A DNA stretch of 64,000 nt from Kangiella geojedonensis (GCF_000981765.1 NZ_CP010975.1:62001-126000), one strand, 5' to 3'. Positions 8,856 through 17,954 are shown, numbered from the stretch's first letter. Notes: generated by a model from the letters alone, not told the origin. Made by a program: numbers and translations.

Positions 8856-9554
8856 TTAGTCGCCAGAAGATTGTAAAAATTGTCGAGCGTCTGCCTGGTG
8901 GCGGCGGCTGATAATTGGCTTAAATGTACAGTCTCTCAATAAAGCGACGCACTGCCCGTCATCTTGCTCAATACCATAAAAGTGTTTGCGATTAACCAAG
9001 GTGGAGCGGTGGATTCGGAGAAAAAACTGCGGAAAGCGTGTTTCTAAATCTTTAAGACTTTCGCTACTAAGCAGGGTTTTGTTGTGCAGGTGTATTTCGA
9101 TGTACTTTTGATCGGAGTGTAAGAAAAGAATATTCTTTAGCAACACTTTACGCACCGTGTCACGCTCACGCACCGTGATAAATTCGTCTTTTACTTGGGG
9201 TTTTATCAGCTTGGATAATGCTTTGTTTAAGCGTTCTTTGCGGATCGGCTTGAGTAAATAGTCGACGGCATTAACGTCAAAAGCTTCTAATGCGTATTGG
9301 TCGTAAGCGGTGGTGAAAATAATGTTTAAATGCGGAAAATCTTTGCTGAGAATGTGCGCTAGCTCGACACCGTTCATGACCGGCATGGAGATATCCAGAA
9401 AAATCAAGTCCGGCTGTAGTCGCTGTATGAATTCTAGTGCTTGCTCACCATTACTGGCTTCGGCCATCACTTCAAGCTCAGCGTATTCGTCTAGTAGGCG
9501 GTGAATCCGCTGGCGCGCCGGTTGTTCGTCGTCAACAATAATGGTTTTAAGCAT
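8856..9554 (-). CDS. LytTR-family response regulator (AlgR type)
   Basis: This 232-residue regulator has an N-terminal receiver (residues 1-118) with the phospho-acceptor Asp in LIFLDISMPVMNG, and conserved Thr/Ala and Lys in FTTAYDQYALEAF and YLLKPI. A LytTR DNA-binding domain (about 130-228) carries FLHSDQKYIEIHL and FLRIHRSTLVNRKHF. The gene sits between its kinase and hemC, the exact place of algR in pseudomonads, where AlgR controls type IV pili and exopolysaccharide; the same role here is inferred only from synteny. It is 25 bp after the kinase gene. Confidence 0.88.
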   Translation of the reverse strand: MLKTIIVDDEQPARQRIHRLLDEYAELEVMAEASNGEQALEFIQRLQPDLIFLDISMPVMNGVELAHILSKDFPHLNIIFTTAYDQYALEAFDVNAVDYLLKPIRKERLNKALSKLIKPQVKDEFITVRERDTVRKVLLKNILFLHSDQKYIEIHLHNKTLLSSESLKDLETRFPQFFLRIHRSTLVNRKHFYGIEQDDGQCVALLRDCTFKPIISRRHQADARQFLQSSGD

Positions 9555-9579
9555 CAGAGTAAGCGTTCCCCATCTATAA

Positions 9580-10617
9580 TTACAATTGTTTTGGTATTTT
9601 TACGAGGCAATAAAATTCATTCTGGGCTTGATGATATGTAAGTTGCGCTTTATTTCCATAAAGCACTTCAAGTCTTTGCTGAATATTTTTCAGTGCCATT
9701 GAGTTGCCTTTGTGGTGCTCGACTTCAGAGGGTGGTAAGGGGTTAGTAATTTCAAGCTGGATATGGTTTTGATAGCTGACCCCTTTGATCCGGATCGTAC
9801 CGCCTTCAGGACGTTTTTGAATACCATGATAGACAGCGTTTTCTAGCAATGGCTGAAGGAGCAACGGTGGCAATAGCAAATTGTCAGCAATATGATGAAC
9901 TTGCCACTCGACATTCAGGCGATCGCCAAGACGCTGAGATTCTAAGCTGAGGTACTGCTGACATAGTTGTTTTTCTTCTGAAAATGGAATCAAAACATCA
10001 GACCGTTTCATGCTGGCGCGAAAAATATCAGCCATGTCTAAAATCATCTGTTCTGTTTTTTCAGGATCGACCGCGGCGAGATTAGCCAGCGTGTTTAAGC
10101 TGTTAAATAAGAAGTGTGGGCGTATGCGCGATTGTAATGCCTGCACTCGAGCCTCCGCTTCCGATTGGATGCGCCGAACACTGTCTTCACGCAAGTAGAA
10201 ATAGCGGAAAAAGACGCCGCTGACAATAAAGGCAATAATCATATTACGTAGTAAGAACCATAGCGATGGCTCCTGACTAAGGTAAAAACTGATCAATAGG
10301 CTAAAGCAAAGTGTTACCAACAAAATGATGCTGATGGCGAGTCCTGAAAATCGCTTTAACGAAAGCTTAGACTGCACTTCTAAGGGGAGATAGTGGCGTA
10401 ATAAGCACAATAGTCCGAGACTCGTTAGCGATACCCAAAGTACAAAAAAGGAGTGCAGGCTGAGGTTATAAAAAAAGCTGGTGTGCCATTCGGGGGTGAC
10501 TAAGCTCAACAACAAAGACAGTAAAATGCTGGCGATAACGGTTAAGTAAACCGTTGCCGGCTGACAAAAGTCAGGAAGCTGCTTGGCGCTGTTTAGATTG
10601 TCATCGGTGTCATTCAT
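9580..10617 (-). CDS. LytS-type sensor histidine kinase (AlgZ/FimS type)
   Basis: This 345-residue inner-membrane kinase has four membrane segments within residues 20-145, a short coiled linker (DSVRRIQSEAEARVQALQSR) and the His_kinase domain starting RPHFLFNSLNTLANLAA, whose His is the expected autophosphorylation site. An ATPase part follows with PPLLLQPLLENAVYHGI (N box) and NSMALKNIQQRLEVLYG. It partners the LytTR regulator just downstream. No periplasmic ligand domain is evident, so the signal is probably membrane-derived. The G boxes are reduced, as usual in this kinase branch. Confidence 0.87.
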   Translation of the reverse strand: MNDTDDNLNSAKQLPDFCQPATVYLTVIASILLSLLLSLVTPEWHTSFFYNLSLHSFFVLWVSLTSLGLLCLLRHYLPLEVQSKLSLKRFSGLAISIILLVTLCFSLLISFYLSQEPSLWFLLRNMIIAFIVSGVFFRYFYLREDSVRRIQSEAEARVQALQSRIRPHFLFNSLNTLANLAAVDPEKTEQMILDMADIFRASMKRSDVLIPFSEEKQLCQQYLSLESQRLGDRLNVEWQVHHIADNLLLPPLLLQPLLENAVYHGIQKRPEGGTIRIKGVSYQNHIQLEITNPLPPSEVEHHKGNSMALKNIQQRLEVLYGNKAQLTYHQAQNEFYCLVKIPKQL

Positions 10618-10680
10618 GTCTCCAATAGTCGCTTAAAACGCCGATAAAATCCACAGTAAAGCCACACAAACTATAAATAA

Positions 10681-10695
10681 CTTGTTGAAAACAAG
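10681..10695. promoter_or_regulatory. Small inverted repeat upstream of the EAL gene
   Basis: CTTGTT and AACAAG are separated by 3 bp, in the 171-bp spacer between the divergent kinase and EAL-protein genes. Operator function is only a possibility. Confidence 0.25.
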
Positions 10696-10788
10696 CATGT
10701 TTTAAGTATTTGAAACTTGTAAATAATGAGAGTTAGTTCTAGTATGGTCTTGGTAGTAGTAATTTTTTAGCTGAAGGTTACTACTCAG

Positions 10789-12471
10789 TTGCCACTGGAG
10801 GTTAGAATGGAGGCTCCAAAGTTTTTAGACTGGGTAGAGCGGCATAAAATAATAATTCGCCGCTTAATGATTCCCATACTCTTGACGTCGGCTGCGCTTG
10901 TCTATCTGCTGGTTTTTCTAACCGGCGGAATTAAGTATGTCTATTCACATTCCATGTATATTCCTATTTTGCTCGCAGGTTTTGTCTTTGGCACCAAAGG
11001 CGGTGCTGTGATGGCAATCATTGCAGGAATTATTCTTGGGCCCTTTATGCCGATTAGTGTGGATACTGGGGAGATGCAAAAGACGGCGAACTGGCTTTAT
11101 CGGATGGGGTTTTTTGTGCTCATTGGATCGGTGAGCGGTTTTGCCAGCGATTGCGTGATTAAGTATATGAAGCGCCTGCGGTGGTTATCAAACTATAATC
11201 CGAACACGATGCTGCCTAACCGCAATGCTCTATTTAATGACTTAAAACGCTTCAATAAAGAAAGCTATGATGGTGACAATACTATTCTTGCGGTAGTGGC
11301 GATTGATAATATTCTTGAGCTGAAATCAGTGTTTGGTTTTGGCGTGATTGATGATGCGACTAGACAAATGGCACGCCGATTGGCGTTGAATGGTGGTGAT
11401 GATATATACCATACCGACTCGGCGCAGCTAGCTATCGTGCTCAATAAAGACCCTGAGACCAATCAAAAGTTTTTGGATAATCTGAGTGTTCTGCTTAAAG
11501 AGGCTGTGACTTATAACGATATTTCTGTGCATGTGGAAACGCGCGTGGGTTATGTCGAGTTTAAAAGAATTGAGCTAGAACCCCAAGTGTACCTACATCG
11601 AGCGGAAGCGGCTCTGGCCTTGGTTCGAGAACGAGCCATAGAAATGACGGCTTTTAATCCTAAAATAGTGACCCAGACGGAAGAAAATTTATCTATCTTG
11701 GGTGAACTGCAAACGGCCATTAAAACGAAACAGTTGTGTTTATATTATCAACCCCAGGTTGATTTAAGAACAGGTGAAATACGTAGTGTGGAAGCGTTGC
11801 TTCGGTGGCAACATCCGAAACGTGGTTTGATAATGCCAGGAGCGTTTATCGCACGAGCTGAACAAAGCAGTCTAATTCAAACCATTACTGAATTTGCATT
11901 GCGTGAGGCTATCGAGCAGCATAAACAGTGGAAAATCCAAGGCGTTGAAATCCCCGTTTCAGTCAATATCTCAACGCGCAACCTATTGCACCAAAATTTT
12001 ACCGAGCGGGTTATTGCCTTGTTGGACGAATACCAAATTGATGGTCGCTGGATCGAGCTTGAGGTTACAGAGAGTGCTATTGTTGTGGATATGGAGCAGG
12101 CCATTGATGAGTTGGTACAATTGGCTGAGGCAGGCTTTAGTATTTCCATTGACGATTTTGGTACCGGCTACTCATCACTACAATATTTGCATCGACTCCC
12201 TGTTTCATTGATTAAAATTGATCAATCATTTATCAAGCGCGTGCCAGAAGATAAAGGAGCCGTTTATATTGTTGACGCAGCGGTTACCTTAGCGCAAAAA
12301 ATGGGTATTAAAACCATTGCTGAAGGCGTCGAAACCCAAGAAGTGTATGACTACCTTCAGCAGACGGAATGCGACATGGCTCAAGGTTACTTTATTTCTA
12401 AACCTATAGCACAAGACCGTTTCAGTCGTTGGTACTTAAATCAAAATGGTGTTTACGCGCATATGGCGTAG
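10789..12471 (+). CDS. Membrane EAL-domain phosphodiesterase with degenerate GGDEF
   Basis: This is a 560-residue c-di-GMP protein. An N-terminal membrane region (residues about 20-125, four or five segments, including GFVFGTKGGAVMAIIAGIILGPFMP) is followed by a GGDEF-like domain (about 140-275), then an EAL domain (300-550). The GGDEF signature is replaced by HTDSAQL, so diguanylate cyclase activity is unlikely. The EAL part is intact: VEALLRWQHPKRG, NISTRNL, ELEVTESA, DDFGTGYSSLQYLHRLPV, KIDQSFI, AEGVET and QGYFISKP. It should hydrolyse c-di-GMP at the membrane. It is divergent from the AlgZ-like kinase. Confidence 0.88.
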   Translation: MPLEVRMEAPKFLDWVERHKIIIRRLMIPILLTSAALVYLLVFLTGGIKYVYSHSMYIPILLAGFVFGTKGGAVMAIIAGIILGPFMPISVDTGEMQKTANWLYRMGFFVLIGSVSGFASDCVIKYMKRLRWLSNYNPNTMLPNRNALFNDLKRFNKESYDGDNTILAVVAIDNILELKSVFGFGVIDDATRQMARRLALNGGDDIYHTDSAQLAIVLNKDPETNQKFLDNLSVLLKEAVTYNDISVHVETRVGYVEFKRIELEPQVYLHRAEAALALVRERAIEMTAFNPKIVTQTEENLSILGELQTAIKTKQLCLYYQPQVDLRTGEIRSVEALLRWQHPKRGLIMPGAFIARAEQSSLIQTITEFALREAIEQHKQWKIQGVEIPVSVNISTRNLLHQNFTERVIALLDEYQIDGRWIELEVTESAIVVDMEQAIDELVQLAEAGFSISIDDFGTGYSSLQYLHRLPVSLIKIDQSFIKRVPEDKGAVYIVDAAVTLAQKMGIKTIAEGVETQEVYDYLQQTECDMAQGYFISKPIAQDRFSRWYLNQNGVYAHMA

Positions 12472-12476
12472 TTTTT

Positions 12477-13157
12477 CTAACTAAGAACTTTGTTAAAATA
12501 CTGACCCAATGCTTGAATTTCTTCTAGGCAGACGGCGTGAGCCATGGGGTAATCTTGCCAGTTTACTCTGAAGCCATTGTCTTCTAACACTTTGGCGCTG
12601 TATTGGCCGCGCTGCATAGGCACAACAGGGTCTTGAGAGCCGTGGGCCATAAACACAGGTGTTTCGATATTGGCCTCTGTCTTTTCATCTGACAAGCTTT
12701 CTGGGATGGTTAAATAGGTAGATAGAGCAACGATCCCAGCGAGTTTTTGGTCAAAGCGAGTGGCCAAATGAAGTGCAATAGCCCCGCCTTGGGAAAAGCC
12801 GGCTAAAACGATTTTGTCACTCGGAATCCCTGATTCAATTTCTGATTCTATGATCTTTTTGACGAGTTCAGAGGACTGTCGCACTCCTTCTTTATCTTCA
12901 CGGTTAGCCAAGTCAGCGTCGCGAATATCATACCAAGCACGCATTTCGTAGCCGCCATTAATCGTGACAGGCATCACGGGAGCATGGGGGAAAATAAATT
13001 TAACGCCCAGCTCAGGTGATAATTTCAGTTCAGGTACAATGGGTTCGAAATCATGGCCATCAGCGCCAAGGCCGTGCAACCAGATAACCGTCGCTTTATG
13101 TTCAGAAGTTGGTTCAACGTTAACGCAAGGCAATAAGTCTGAGTTGTTGTCTCTCAT
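12477..13157 (-). CDS. Alpha/beta-hydrolase carboxylesterase
   Basis: This 226-residue hydrolase belongs to the phospholipase/carboxylesterase (Abhydrolase_2) family. The opening VIWLHGLGADGHDFEPIVPEL is diagnostic. The nucleophile elbow is GFSQGGAIA (Ser), the acid is in HGSQDPVVP (Asp), and the His is in YPMAHAVCLEEI. Homologues cleave short-chain esters or act as acyl-protein thioesterases; the substrate here is unknown. There is no signal peptide, so it is cytoplasmic. It is convergent with the EAL gene (5-bp gap) and 31 bp downstream of cyaY on the same strand. Confidence 0.88.
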   Translation of the reverse strand: MRDNNSDLLPCVNVEPTSEHKATVIWLHGLGADGHDFEPIVPELKLSPELGVKFIFPHAPVMPVTINGGYEMRAWYDIRDADLANREDKEGVRQSSELVKKIIESEIESGIPSDKIVLAGFSQGGAIALHLATRFDQKLAGIVALSTYLTIPESLSDEKTEANIETPVFMAHGSQDPVVPMQRGQYSAKVLEDNGFRVNWQDYPMAHAVCLEEIQALGQYFNKVLS

Positions 13158-13188
13158 AATAGTCCTAGTAATTATTGGTGCTATGGAA

Positions 13189-13524
13189 TTAGTAATTTAA
13201 GGTCAGGGATACCGTTTCGCCCGACTGCTGGCTTAATACACGATTAAGTAGTGATTCCAGCGACTCTTGATCTTTGTCGGTTTGCCACTTGCCGTCAATC
13301 CAATCTAAATGATAACCACCGTCCTTTGCCGCTAGCCACAATTGTTTTAATGGTGTTTGACGATTGATAATAACTTTTGTGCCATTTTCGACAGTAATGG
13401 TCAAAATTCCACCACTGGTTTCGTAATCAATATCCACCTCATCAAGCTCATCCAGAGCCTCTTCTATGGCGATTATAGTGTCATCCATCTTATCGTTGAA
13501 TTCGGTTTCAGTCAGAGTGGTCAT
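13189..13524 (-). CDS. cyaY: Iron donor protein CyaY (frataxin)
   Basis: This 111-residue bacterial frataxin binds iron and modulates IscS-dependent Fe-S cluster assembly. The acidic first helix (DKMDDTIIAIEEALDELDEVDID) supplies the iron-binding carboxylates. The sheet follows with GILTITVENGTKVIINRQTPLKQLWLAAKDGGYHLDW, which holds the family's NRQxPxxQxWxA motif. It is divergent from lptM-dapF, as in E. coli, where cyaY sits beside lptM and dapF. No cyaA gene is present beside it. Confidence 0.94.
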   Translation of the reverse strand: MTTLTETEFNDKMDDTIIAIEEALDELDEVDIDYETSGGILTITVENGTKVIINRQTPLKQLWLAAKDGGYHLDWIDGKWQTDKDQESLESLLNRVLSQQSGETVSLTLNY

Positions 13525-13650
13525 AGTGCGACCTCGTTGATTCTGTAATGGTTGAATATTGTGCCAGATGTGAGGTTGATTGCAATCACGCTTGCAGTCA
13601 AAACCAAGCTATTGCAAGATAAGACTTATTTTCTTAAAAAAAAGATTACG

Positions 13651-13818
13651 ATGACGATAAAACGTTTACGGCAGCTGGGGATGATGAGCTTGGCCGTGCT
13701 GTTTTTGGCTGCTTGTGGGCAGAAAGGACCTTTATTCATGCCCGAGGAAGAACCAGAAAAACAGTTAGAAAATCAAAAGGTTGAAGAAGATCAGGAAGCT
13801 AAAGGGGAGGATCAATGA
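13651..13818 (+). CDS. lptM: LPS-assembly lipoprotein LptM (YifL)
   Basis: The ATG at 13651 gives a 55-residue protein with a lipoprotein signal: MTIKRLRQLGMMSLAVLFLAAC, with cleavage before Cys in LAAC. The next residues, GQKGPLFMP, are the LptM/YifL signature. LptM helps assemble the LptD/E lipopolysaccharide translocon at the outer membrane. The remainder is an acidic low-complexity tail. A longer frame beginning at 13552 adds residues that would destroy the signal peptide. The stop overlaps the dapF start (ATGA), implying translational coupling. Confidence 0.88.
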   Translation: MTIKRLRQLGMMSLAVLFLAACGQKGPLFMPEEEPEKQLENQKVEEDQEAKGEDQ

Positions 13819-14645
13819 TTGTCCCGTTTACTAAAATGCAGGGTATTGGTAACGATTTTATGGTGGTGGACGCCATTTCTCAGCCGGTATACCTAAACCA
13901 AGGTCAAATTAGCCAACTAGCACACCGAAACTTTGGTATAGGCTTTGATCAGTTGCTGATGATCGAAGCGCCACAACATCCTGAGGCCGATTTTCACTTC
14001 CGAATCTTTAATGCTGACGGTAGTGAAGCTGGGCATTGTGGAAACGGCGCAAGAGCGGTGGCTAAGTATGTTCGGCAAAAAGGCTTAACATGGAAACGTG
14101 AGTTACGGCTATCGACCAATACCGCAACCATGAATACTGTGATGGAAGATAATGGTTTAATCACCATCAATATGGGCAAGCCACGATTAGAGCCCGAAAA
14201 GATTCCGCTACGATTTGCGCAGCAGTCTGAAACCTACATGATTGATGCAGAAGGCATTCGATATAAGATTGGCGCAGTATCAATGGGCAACCCACATTGT
14301 GTGTTGCAGGTAGAAGATATCGACAAAGCGGCTGTTGGGAAAGTGGGGCCCATCTTGAGCCACCATAGTTATTTCCCAGCGCAAGCAAATGTTGGCTTTA
14401 TGCAGGTGGTAGAGTCCAATGAAATAAAGCTTCGTGTTTTTGAGCGCGGCGTTGGTGAAACGTTGGCTTGTGGCACAGGGGCTTGTGCGGCAGTAGTGGC
14501 TGGTCGTTTGCAAAAGATTTTAGATGAAAAAGTAAAAGTCACGTTACCCGGCGGTAGCCTTTGGATTCGCTGGGCGGGTAAAGGGAGTCCAGTGTATATG
14601 ACGGGACCTGCAAAAGTTGTGTTCGAAGGACAAATTGATGTCTAA
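13815..14645 (+). CDS. dapF: Diaminopimelate epimerase
   Basis: DapF converts LL- to meso-diaminopimelate for lysine and peptidoglycan. The protein is 276 residues. The N-terminal FTKMQGIGNDFMVVDA is typical. The two catalytic cysteines lie in EAGHCGNGARAVAKY and in ETLACGTGACAAVVAG. VGFMQVVESNEIKLRVFERGVGET is the classical second-domain block. It overlaps lptM by 4 bp and is followed by the DUF484 gene, the order seen in enterics and pseudomonads. Confidence 0.97.
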   Translation: MIVPFTKMQGIGNDFMVVDAISQPVYLNQGQISQLAHRNFGIGFDQLLMIEAPQHPEADFHFRIFNADGSEAGHCGNGARAVAKYVRQKGLTWKRELRLSTNTATMNTVMEDNGLITINMGKPRLEPEKIPLRFAQQSETYMIDAEGIRYKIGAVSMGNPHCVLQVEDIDKAAVGKVGPILSHHSYFPAQANVGFMQVVESNEIKLRVFERGVGETLACGTGACAAVVAGRLQKILDEKVKVTLPGGSLWIRWAGKGSPVYMTGPAKVVFEGQIDV

Positions 14646-14684
14646 CAGACGTCGTGCGTATTGAATTATTGATGAGAAACGAAG

Positions 14685-15347
14685 ATGGCTAAAGCTGCTG
14701 AAGATTTAGAAAGAGTGGAAGGCAAGATCGCGAATTACTTAGAAAAGAATCCTGAGTTCTTTGAACGTCACCCACAGCTCTTAGAAAATCTAAAAATTAA
14801 CCACAAAGTGTATGGATCGGTATCGTTAGTTGAGCGCCAAATTTTGAACCTGCGACAGCGCACAGAAAACTTGCAGGGTCGATTAAATGAAATGATGGAC
14901 AATGCTCATGTGAACAGTGAGTTATTGGTAAAGTGTTCAGAGTTAGCGGTGAACCTGATTCAAGTTTCGACTAAGCAAGAAGTGGTCGACACCTTGAGTA
15001 AAAAAATCCATGACTATTTTAACATTGATGACTGTCAACTGTGGCTATGTCAGAACAACGATAATCTTGAAAACGTTAAAGTTTCGGATATTGATACTTT
15101 GCGTAAATTAACCGATCAACAGTTTATACAAGATGATCCAGTTTGTGGACGAGTGACAGAAAGCATTAACCAGTTATTTGATAGCGAAGATGCGCTTGAG
15201 TCTTATGCATTGATTCCTTTGGGCGAGGGCGCGGAAGTCGGCATTATTGCTTTAGGAAGTCATAACGTTGAGCTTTTTACAGCTGATATGGGAACGCTCT
15301 TTTTACGATTTATTGGTGATGTGGCGGAAGCTTGCTTAACCCAGTGA
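14685..15347 (+). CDS. DUF484 family GAF-like protein
   Basis: This 220-residue protein has the DUF484 beginning: ANYLEKNPEFFERHPQLLENLKI, then HKVYGSVSLVERQILNLRQRTENLQGRLNEMMDNA, a coiled coil leading to a GAF-like fold (residues about 90-218). The family almost always lies between dapF and xerC, as here, and corresponds in position to yigA of E. coli. Its function is unknown; a cytoplasmic sensory or recombinase-accessory role has been suggested only from context. It is followed by xerC 10 bp later. Confidence 0.88.
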   Translation: MAKAAEDLERVEGKIANYLEKNPEFFERHPQLLENLKINHKVYGSVSLVERQILNLRQRTENLQGRLNEMMDNAHVNSELLVKCSELAVNLIQVSTKQEVVDTLSKKIHDYFNIDDCQLWLCQNNDNLENVKVSDIDTLRKLTDQQFIQDDPVCGRVTESINQLFDSEDALESYALIPLGEGAEVGIIALGSHNVELFTADMGTLFLRFIGDVAEACLTQ

Positions 15348-15357
15348 GGTTAAATAA

Positions 15358-16269
15358 ATGGCTATGATAAAAGCGGTCAACGACTATTATGATCAGCTAC
15401 TTCATCAGAAGCAATACTCTGAGCACACAGTAAATAATTATAAGCGTCAGATTTTAGATTTTATAAACTACTTAGCAGAAAGAGTTAAAGATTGGCCAAA
15501 AGTATCAAGCCAAGATATTCGGCTATGGATGGCGCACCATCATCGAAACGGTGCATCGGCAGCGACAATAGGTTTAAAGCTTTCGTCATTGCGCGGTTTT
15601 TTGGATTATTTGGTGTCACAAAAAATCATTAAGACCAATCCAGCTCTTGGTTTAAGGGGCCCGAAAAAGCCAAAGCGTTTACCTAAAAACATTGATGTCG
15701 ATAGCTTAAATCATTTTATAGATAGTTTGCCTGAATCTGAGCCTATTGAGATTCGGGACAAAGCGATGATCGAATTGTTGTATTCGGCTGGAATCCGACT
15801 GTCAGAATTATCGTCAATGAATTTAGACTCAATTAACTTTAATGACCAAACGCTAAGAGTACTCGGTAAAGGTCGGAAAATTCGCGAAGTGCCGTTTGGA
15901 ACAGCAGCATCAAAGTTACTTAGAAAGTGGATCAAAAACCGTGTGTCATTTATCAAAGATCCCAATGAAAAGGCATTGTTTTTAAGTAATCGGGGGCAAC
16001 GTTTAGGCAACCGCTCGATACAACAACGTTTAAATTATTGGGGAAAGCGTCAAGGGTTAACCGATGTGTTGCACCCGCACAAATTACGACACTCTTGCGC
16101 AACACATGTTTTAGAATCCTCCAGTGACTTAAGAGCGGTTCAAGAATTGTTAGGCCATGCCAGTATTTCCACCACACAAATTTATACGCACTTAGATTTT
16201 CAACATCTCGCTAAAACCTATGATGCAGCGCACCCTCGAGCTAGAAAGAATAAAAAAGATAACAAATAA
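15358..16269 (+). CDS. xerC: Tyrosine recombinase XerC
   Basis: XerC acts with XerD at dif to resolve chromosome dimers. The 303-residue protein has the SAM-like N-domain (residues 5-90, YSEHTVNNYKRQILDFINYL) and the catalytic domain. Catalytic residues are Arg in YSAGIRLSELSSM, Lys in LGKGRKIREVP, His and Arg in HPHKLRHSCATH, His in LGHASISTTQIYTHL, and the nucleophilic Tyr in IYTHL. The cluster dapF-DUF484-xerC-yigB is conserved. The stop is 1 bp before the next gene's ATG. Confidence 0.95.
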   Translation: MAMIKAVNDYYDQLLHQKQYSEHTVNNYKRQILDFINYLAERVKDWPKVSSQDIRLWMAHHHRNGASAATIGLKLSSLRGFLDYLVSQKIIKTNPALGLRGPKKPKRLPKNIDVDSLNHFIDSLPESEPIEIRDKAMIELLYSAGIRLSELSSMNLDSINFNDQTLRVLGKGRKIREVPFGTAASKLLRKWIKNRVSFIKDPNEKALFLSNRGQRLGNRSIQQRLNYWGKRQGLTDVLHPHKLRHSCATHVLESSSDLRAVQELLGHASISTTQIYTHLDFQHLAKTYDAAHPRARKNKKDNK

Positions 16270-16270
16270 C

Positions 16271-16942
16271 ATGTCTAAAACTACTGCGAAAAAAATACAA
16301 GCTGTCGATTGGGAAAAAGTCAAAGTAATCAGTTTTGATCTTGATGATACCTTGTGGGATAACACTGGAGTTATCGAAAAGTGCGAACAAGAGCTCTATA
16401 ATTTTTTATGTCGGAAACACCCGCCTTTTGGGGAGCATTATTCAAAAGAAACCATGCACCGTGTATCAGAGCAATTCATAGCTCAAGATGTGCCGCACTT
16501 CGAAAACATGACCATATTACGCAAAGCCGTTATTGAGCACATGTTGTTAGAGACCGCTGGCGACTTAAACCTAGTCAACCAAGCATTCGGAGTTTTCTAT
16601 TATTGGCGCAATCAAATTCAGATACCAGAACTCACTTATCAACTTTTAGACAAGCTAAACAAACAGTACAGCTTATTCGCCGTCAGTAACGGTAACTCGA
16701 ACTTATACTGGCTGGGTTTAATGGACTACTTTGAAAAGCACTACATTGCTGGCGTCGATGGTCGCGCCAAACCGTCTGCTGATATGCTGCATAAAATCTG
16801 CGACTTAAAAAATATCGAACCACAAGAACTTCTACATATTGGTGATAACCATGACACCGATATTCAAAGCAGTATTAATGCAGATTGCCAGCATTTAGAA
16901 ATTCACGTGAAGGATTTGGGAAAACTTTACGAAGGAGTTTGA
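16271..16942 (+). CDS. yigB: HAD-superfamily hydrolase (YigB-type FMN phosphatase)
   Basis: The protein is 223 residues from the ATG at 16271, which directly follows the xerC stop; an upstream in-frame ATG inside xerC is less likely. HAD motifs: I, VISFDLDDTLWDN (nucleophile and acid/base Asp); II, FAVSNGNS; III, Lys in GRAKPSADML; IV, LHIGDNHDTDIQSS. The subfamily I cap lies between I and II. In E. coli, yigB beside xerC encodes a phosphatase active on FMN and related substrates; that activity is inferred here from synteny and similarity. Confidence 0.85.
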   Translation: MSKTTAKKIQAVDWEKVKVISFDLDDTLWDNTGVIEKCEQELYNFLCRKHPPFGEHYSKETMHRVSEQFIAQDVPHFENMTILRKAVIEHMLLETAGDLNLVNQAFGVFYYWRNQIQIPELTYQLLDKLNKQYSLFAVSNGNSNLYWLGLMDYFEKHYIAGVDGRAKPSADMLHKICDLKNIEPQELLHIGDNHDTDIQSSINADCQHLEIHVKDLGKLYEGV

Positions 16943-16956
16943 GTTAATTATTTAAA

Positions 16957-16983
16957 ATATGCCGCGAAAGAGCCGCGGCATAT
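16957..16983. terminator. Strong hairpin between convergent genes
   Basis: ATATGCCGCG (16957-16966) pairs perfectly with CGCGGCATAT (16974-16983) around a 7-nt loop. There is no U-tract on the plus side. Minus-strand transcripts leaving it read ATTTTAAATAATT, so it may act weakly in either direction or as a 3' stabiliser. Confidence 0.5.
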
Positions 16984-17006
16984 CAACTGTTTACTTTAAT
17001 GAGCGT

Positions 17007-17954
17007 CTAACTTAACTCTTTCATATTATCCGCCATACCTTGAATCAAACGCTGCTTCGCTTCATGACTGGCCCAGGCAATATGTGGTGTGATTGCGATA
17101 TTCGGAATGTCTGATGCGAGTAACGGGTTATTTAGGCTAGGAGGCTCAACAGATAGAACGTCGAGACCCGCACCGGCGATAACCTTATTCTTTAGCGCGA
17201 TTGCCAAATCTTGTTCATTGATTACTGGGCCACGGGCTGTATTGATAACATAAGCGGTGGATTTCATTTGATGGAAGAAATCTTTGTTGAGTAAGTCTTT
17301 AGTTTCGTCAGTCAGTGGACAGTGAAGTGAGACGAAGTCAGCTTGTGGTAAGGCTTCGTCAAGCGTGACTTGGTTGTCGCGCATAGGACGGCCTGGGATG
17401 TTGGCGACGATAACCTTCATGCCAAAGGCTTGAGCCAGCTGTTCTACTTTTTTACCGATATTGCCGTAACCAATTAACGCTAGAGTTTTTCCTTCGAGCT
17501 CCATGATCGGAAAGTCAGTCAGGGTAAACATGCGGCTTTTCTGCCATGCGCCTTGAGCAGTGAGCTGATAATGTTCACAAGCGCGGGTGGCGAAATTAAG
17601 CATGAACTGAAGCGTCAGTTGCGCTACGGCAAAGGTAGAGTAGTCAGCAACATTAAAGCACTTAATATCGAGTTCTTTCGCTGCTTCTAAATCAATATTA
17701 TTCATGCCAGTAGCAGCCAGCTGAATTACTTTTAGTTGGGGCAACTGCTTAAGTGTTTCGCCATCTAATACCACTTTATTAGTAATTACTACGTCGGCAT
17801 CTTTACAGCGCTCAAGTACTTCTTCGGGTTTCGTAAGACCATAAACGTCAAAGTCATCAAAGCATTCAGCCAATGGCGTTAAGTCGGCGAGTGGCTGGTG
17901 TGATTTACCTTGCCAGTTACCTAGTGTATCGGCGTCTAGAAATACTGCTCGCAT
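17007..17954 (-). CDS. D-2-hydroxyacid dehydrogenase (HprA/glycerate type)
   Basis: This 315-residue NAD-dependent dehydrogenase has the Rossmann motif LALIGYGNIGKKVEQLAQAFG. Its catalytic Arg is in VINTARGPVINE, the Glu in DVLSVEPPSLNNPL and the His in ITPHIAWASHEA. The closest style is hydroxypyruvate reductase/glycerate dehydrogenase; the N-terminal VFLDADTLG also fits that group. It lacks the ACT domain seen in the serA product elsewhere in this window. With the hydratase-like lipoprotein gene it interrupts the usual yigB-uvrD order. The exact substrate is uncertain. Confidence 0.88.
   Translation of the reverse strand: MRAVFLDADTLGNWQGKSHQPLADLTPLAECFDDFDVYGLTKPEEVLERCKDADVVITNKVVLDGETLKQLPQLKVIQLAATGMNNIDLEAAKELDIKCFNVADYSTFAVAQLTLQFMLNFATRACEHYQLTAQGAWQKSRMFTLTDFPIMELEGKTLALIGYGNIGKKVEQLAQAFGMKVIVANIPGRPMRDNQVTLDEALPQADFVSLHCPLTDETKDLLNKDFFHQMKSTAYVINTARGPVINEQDLAIALKNKVIAGAGLDVLSVEPPSLNNPLLASDIPNIAITPHIAWASHEAKQRLIQGMADNMKELS

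Noticed and set aside
11340-11430. Active diguanylate cyclase domain in the EAL protein at 10789
   Set aside because: The GGDEF motif is missing and replaced by HTDSAQL.
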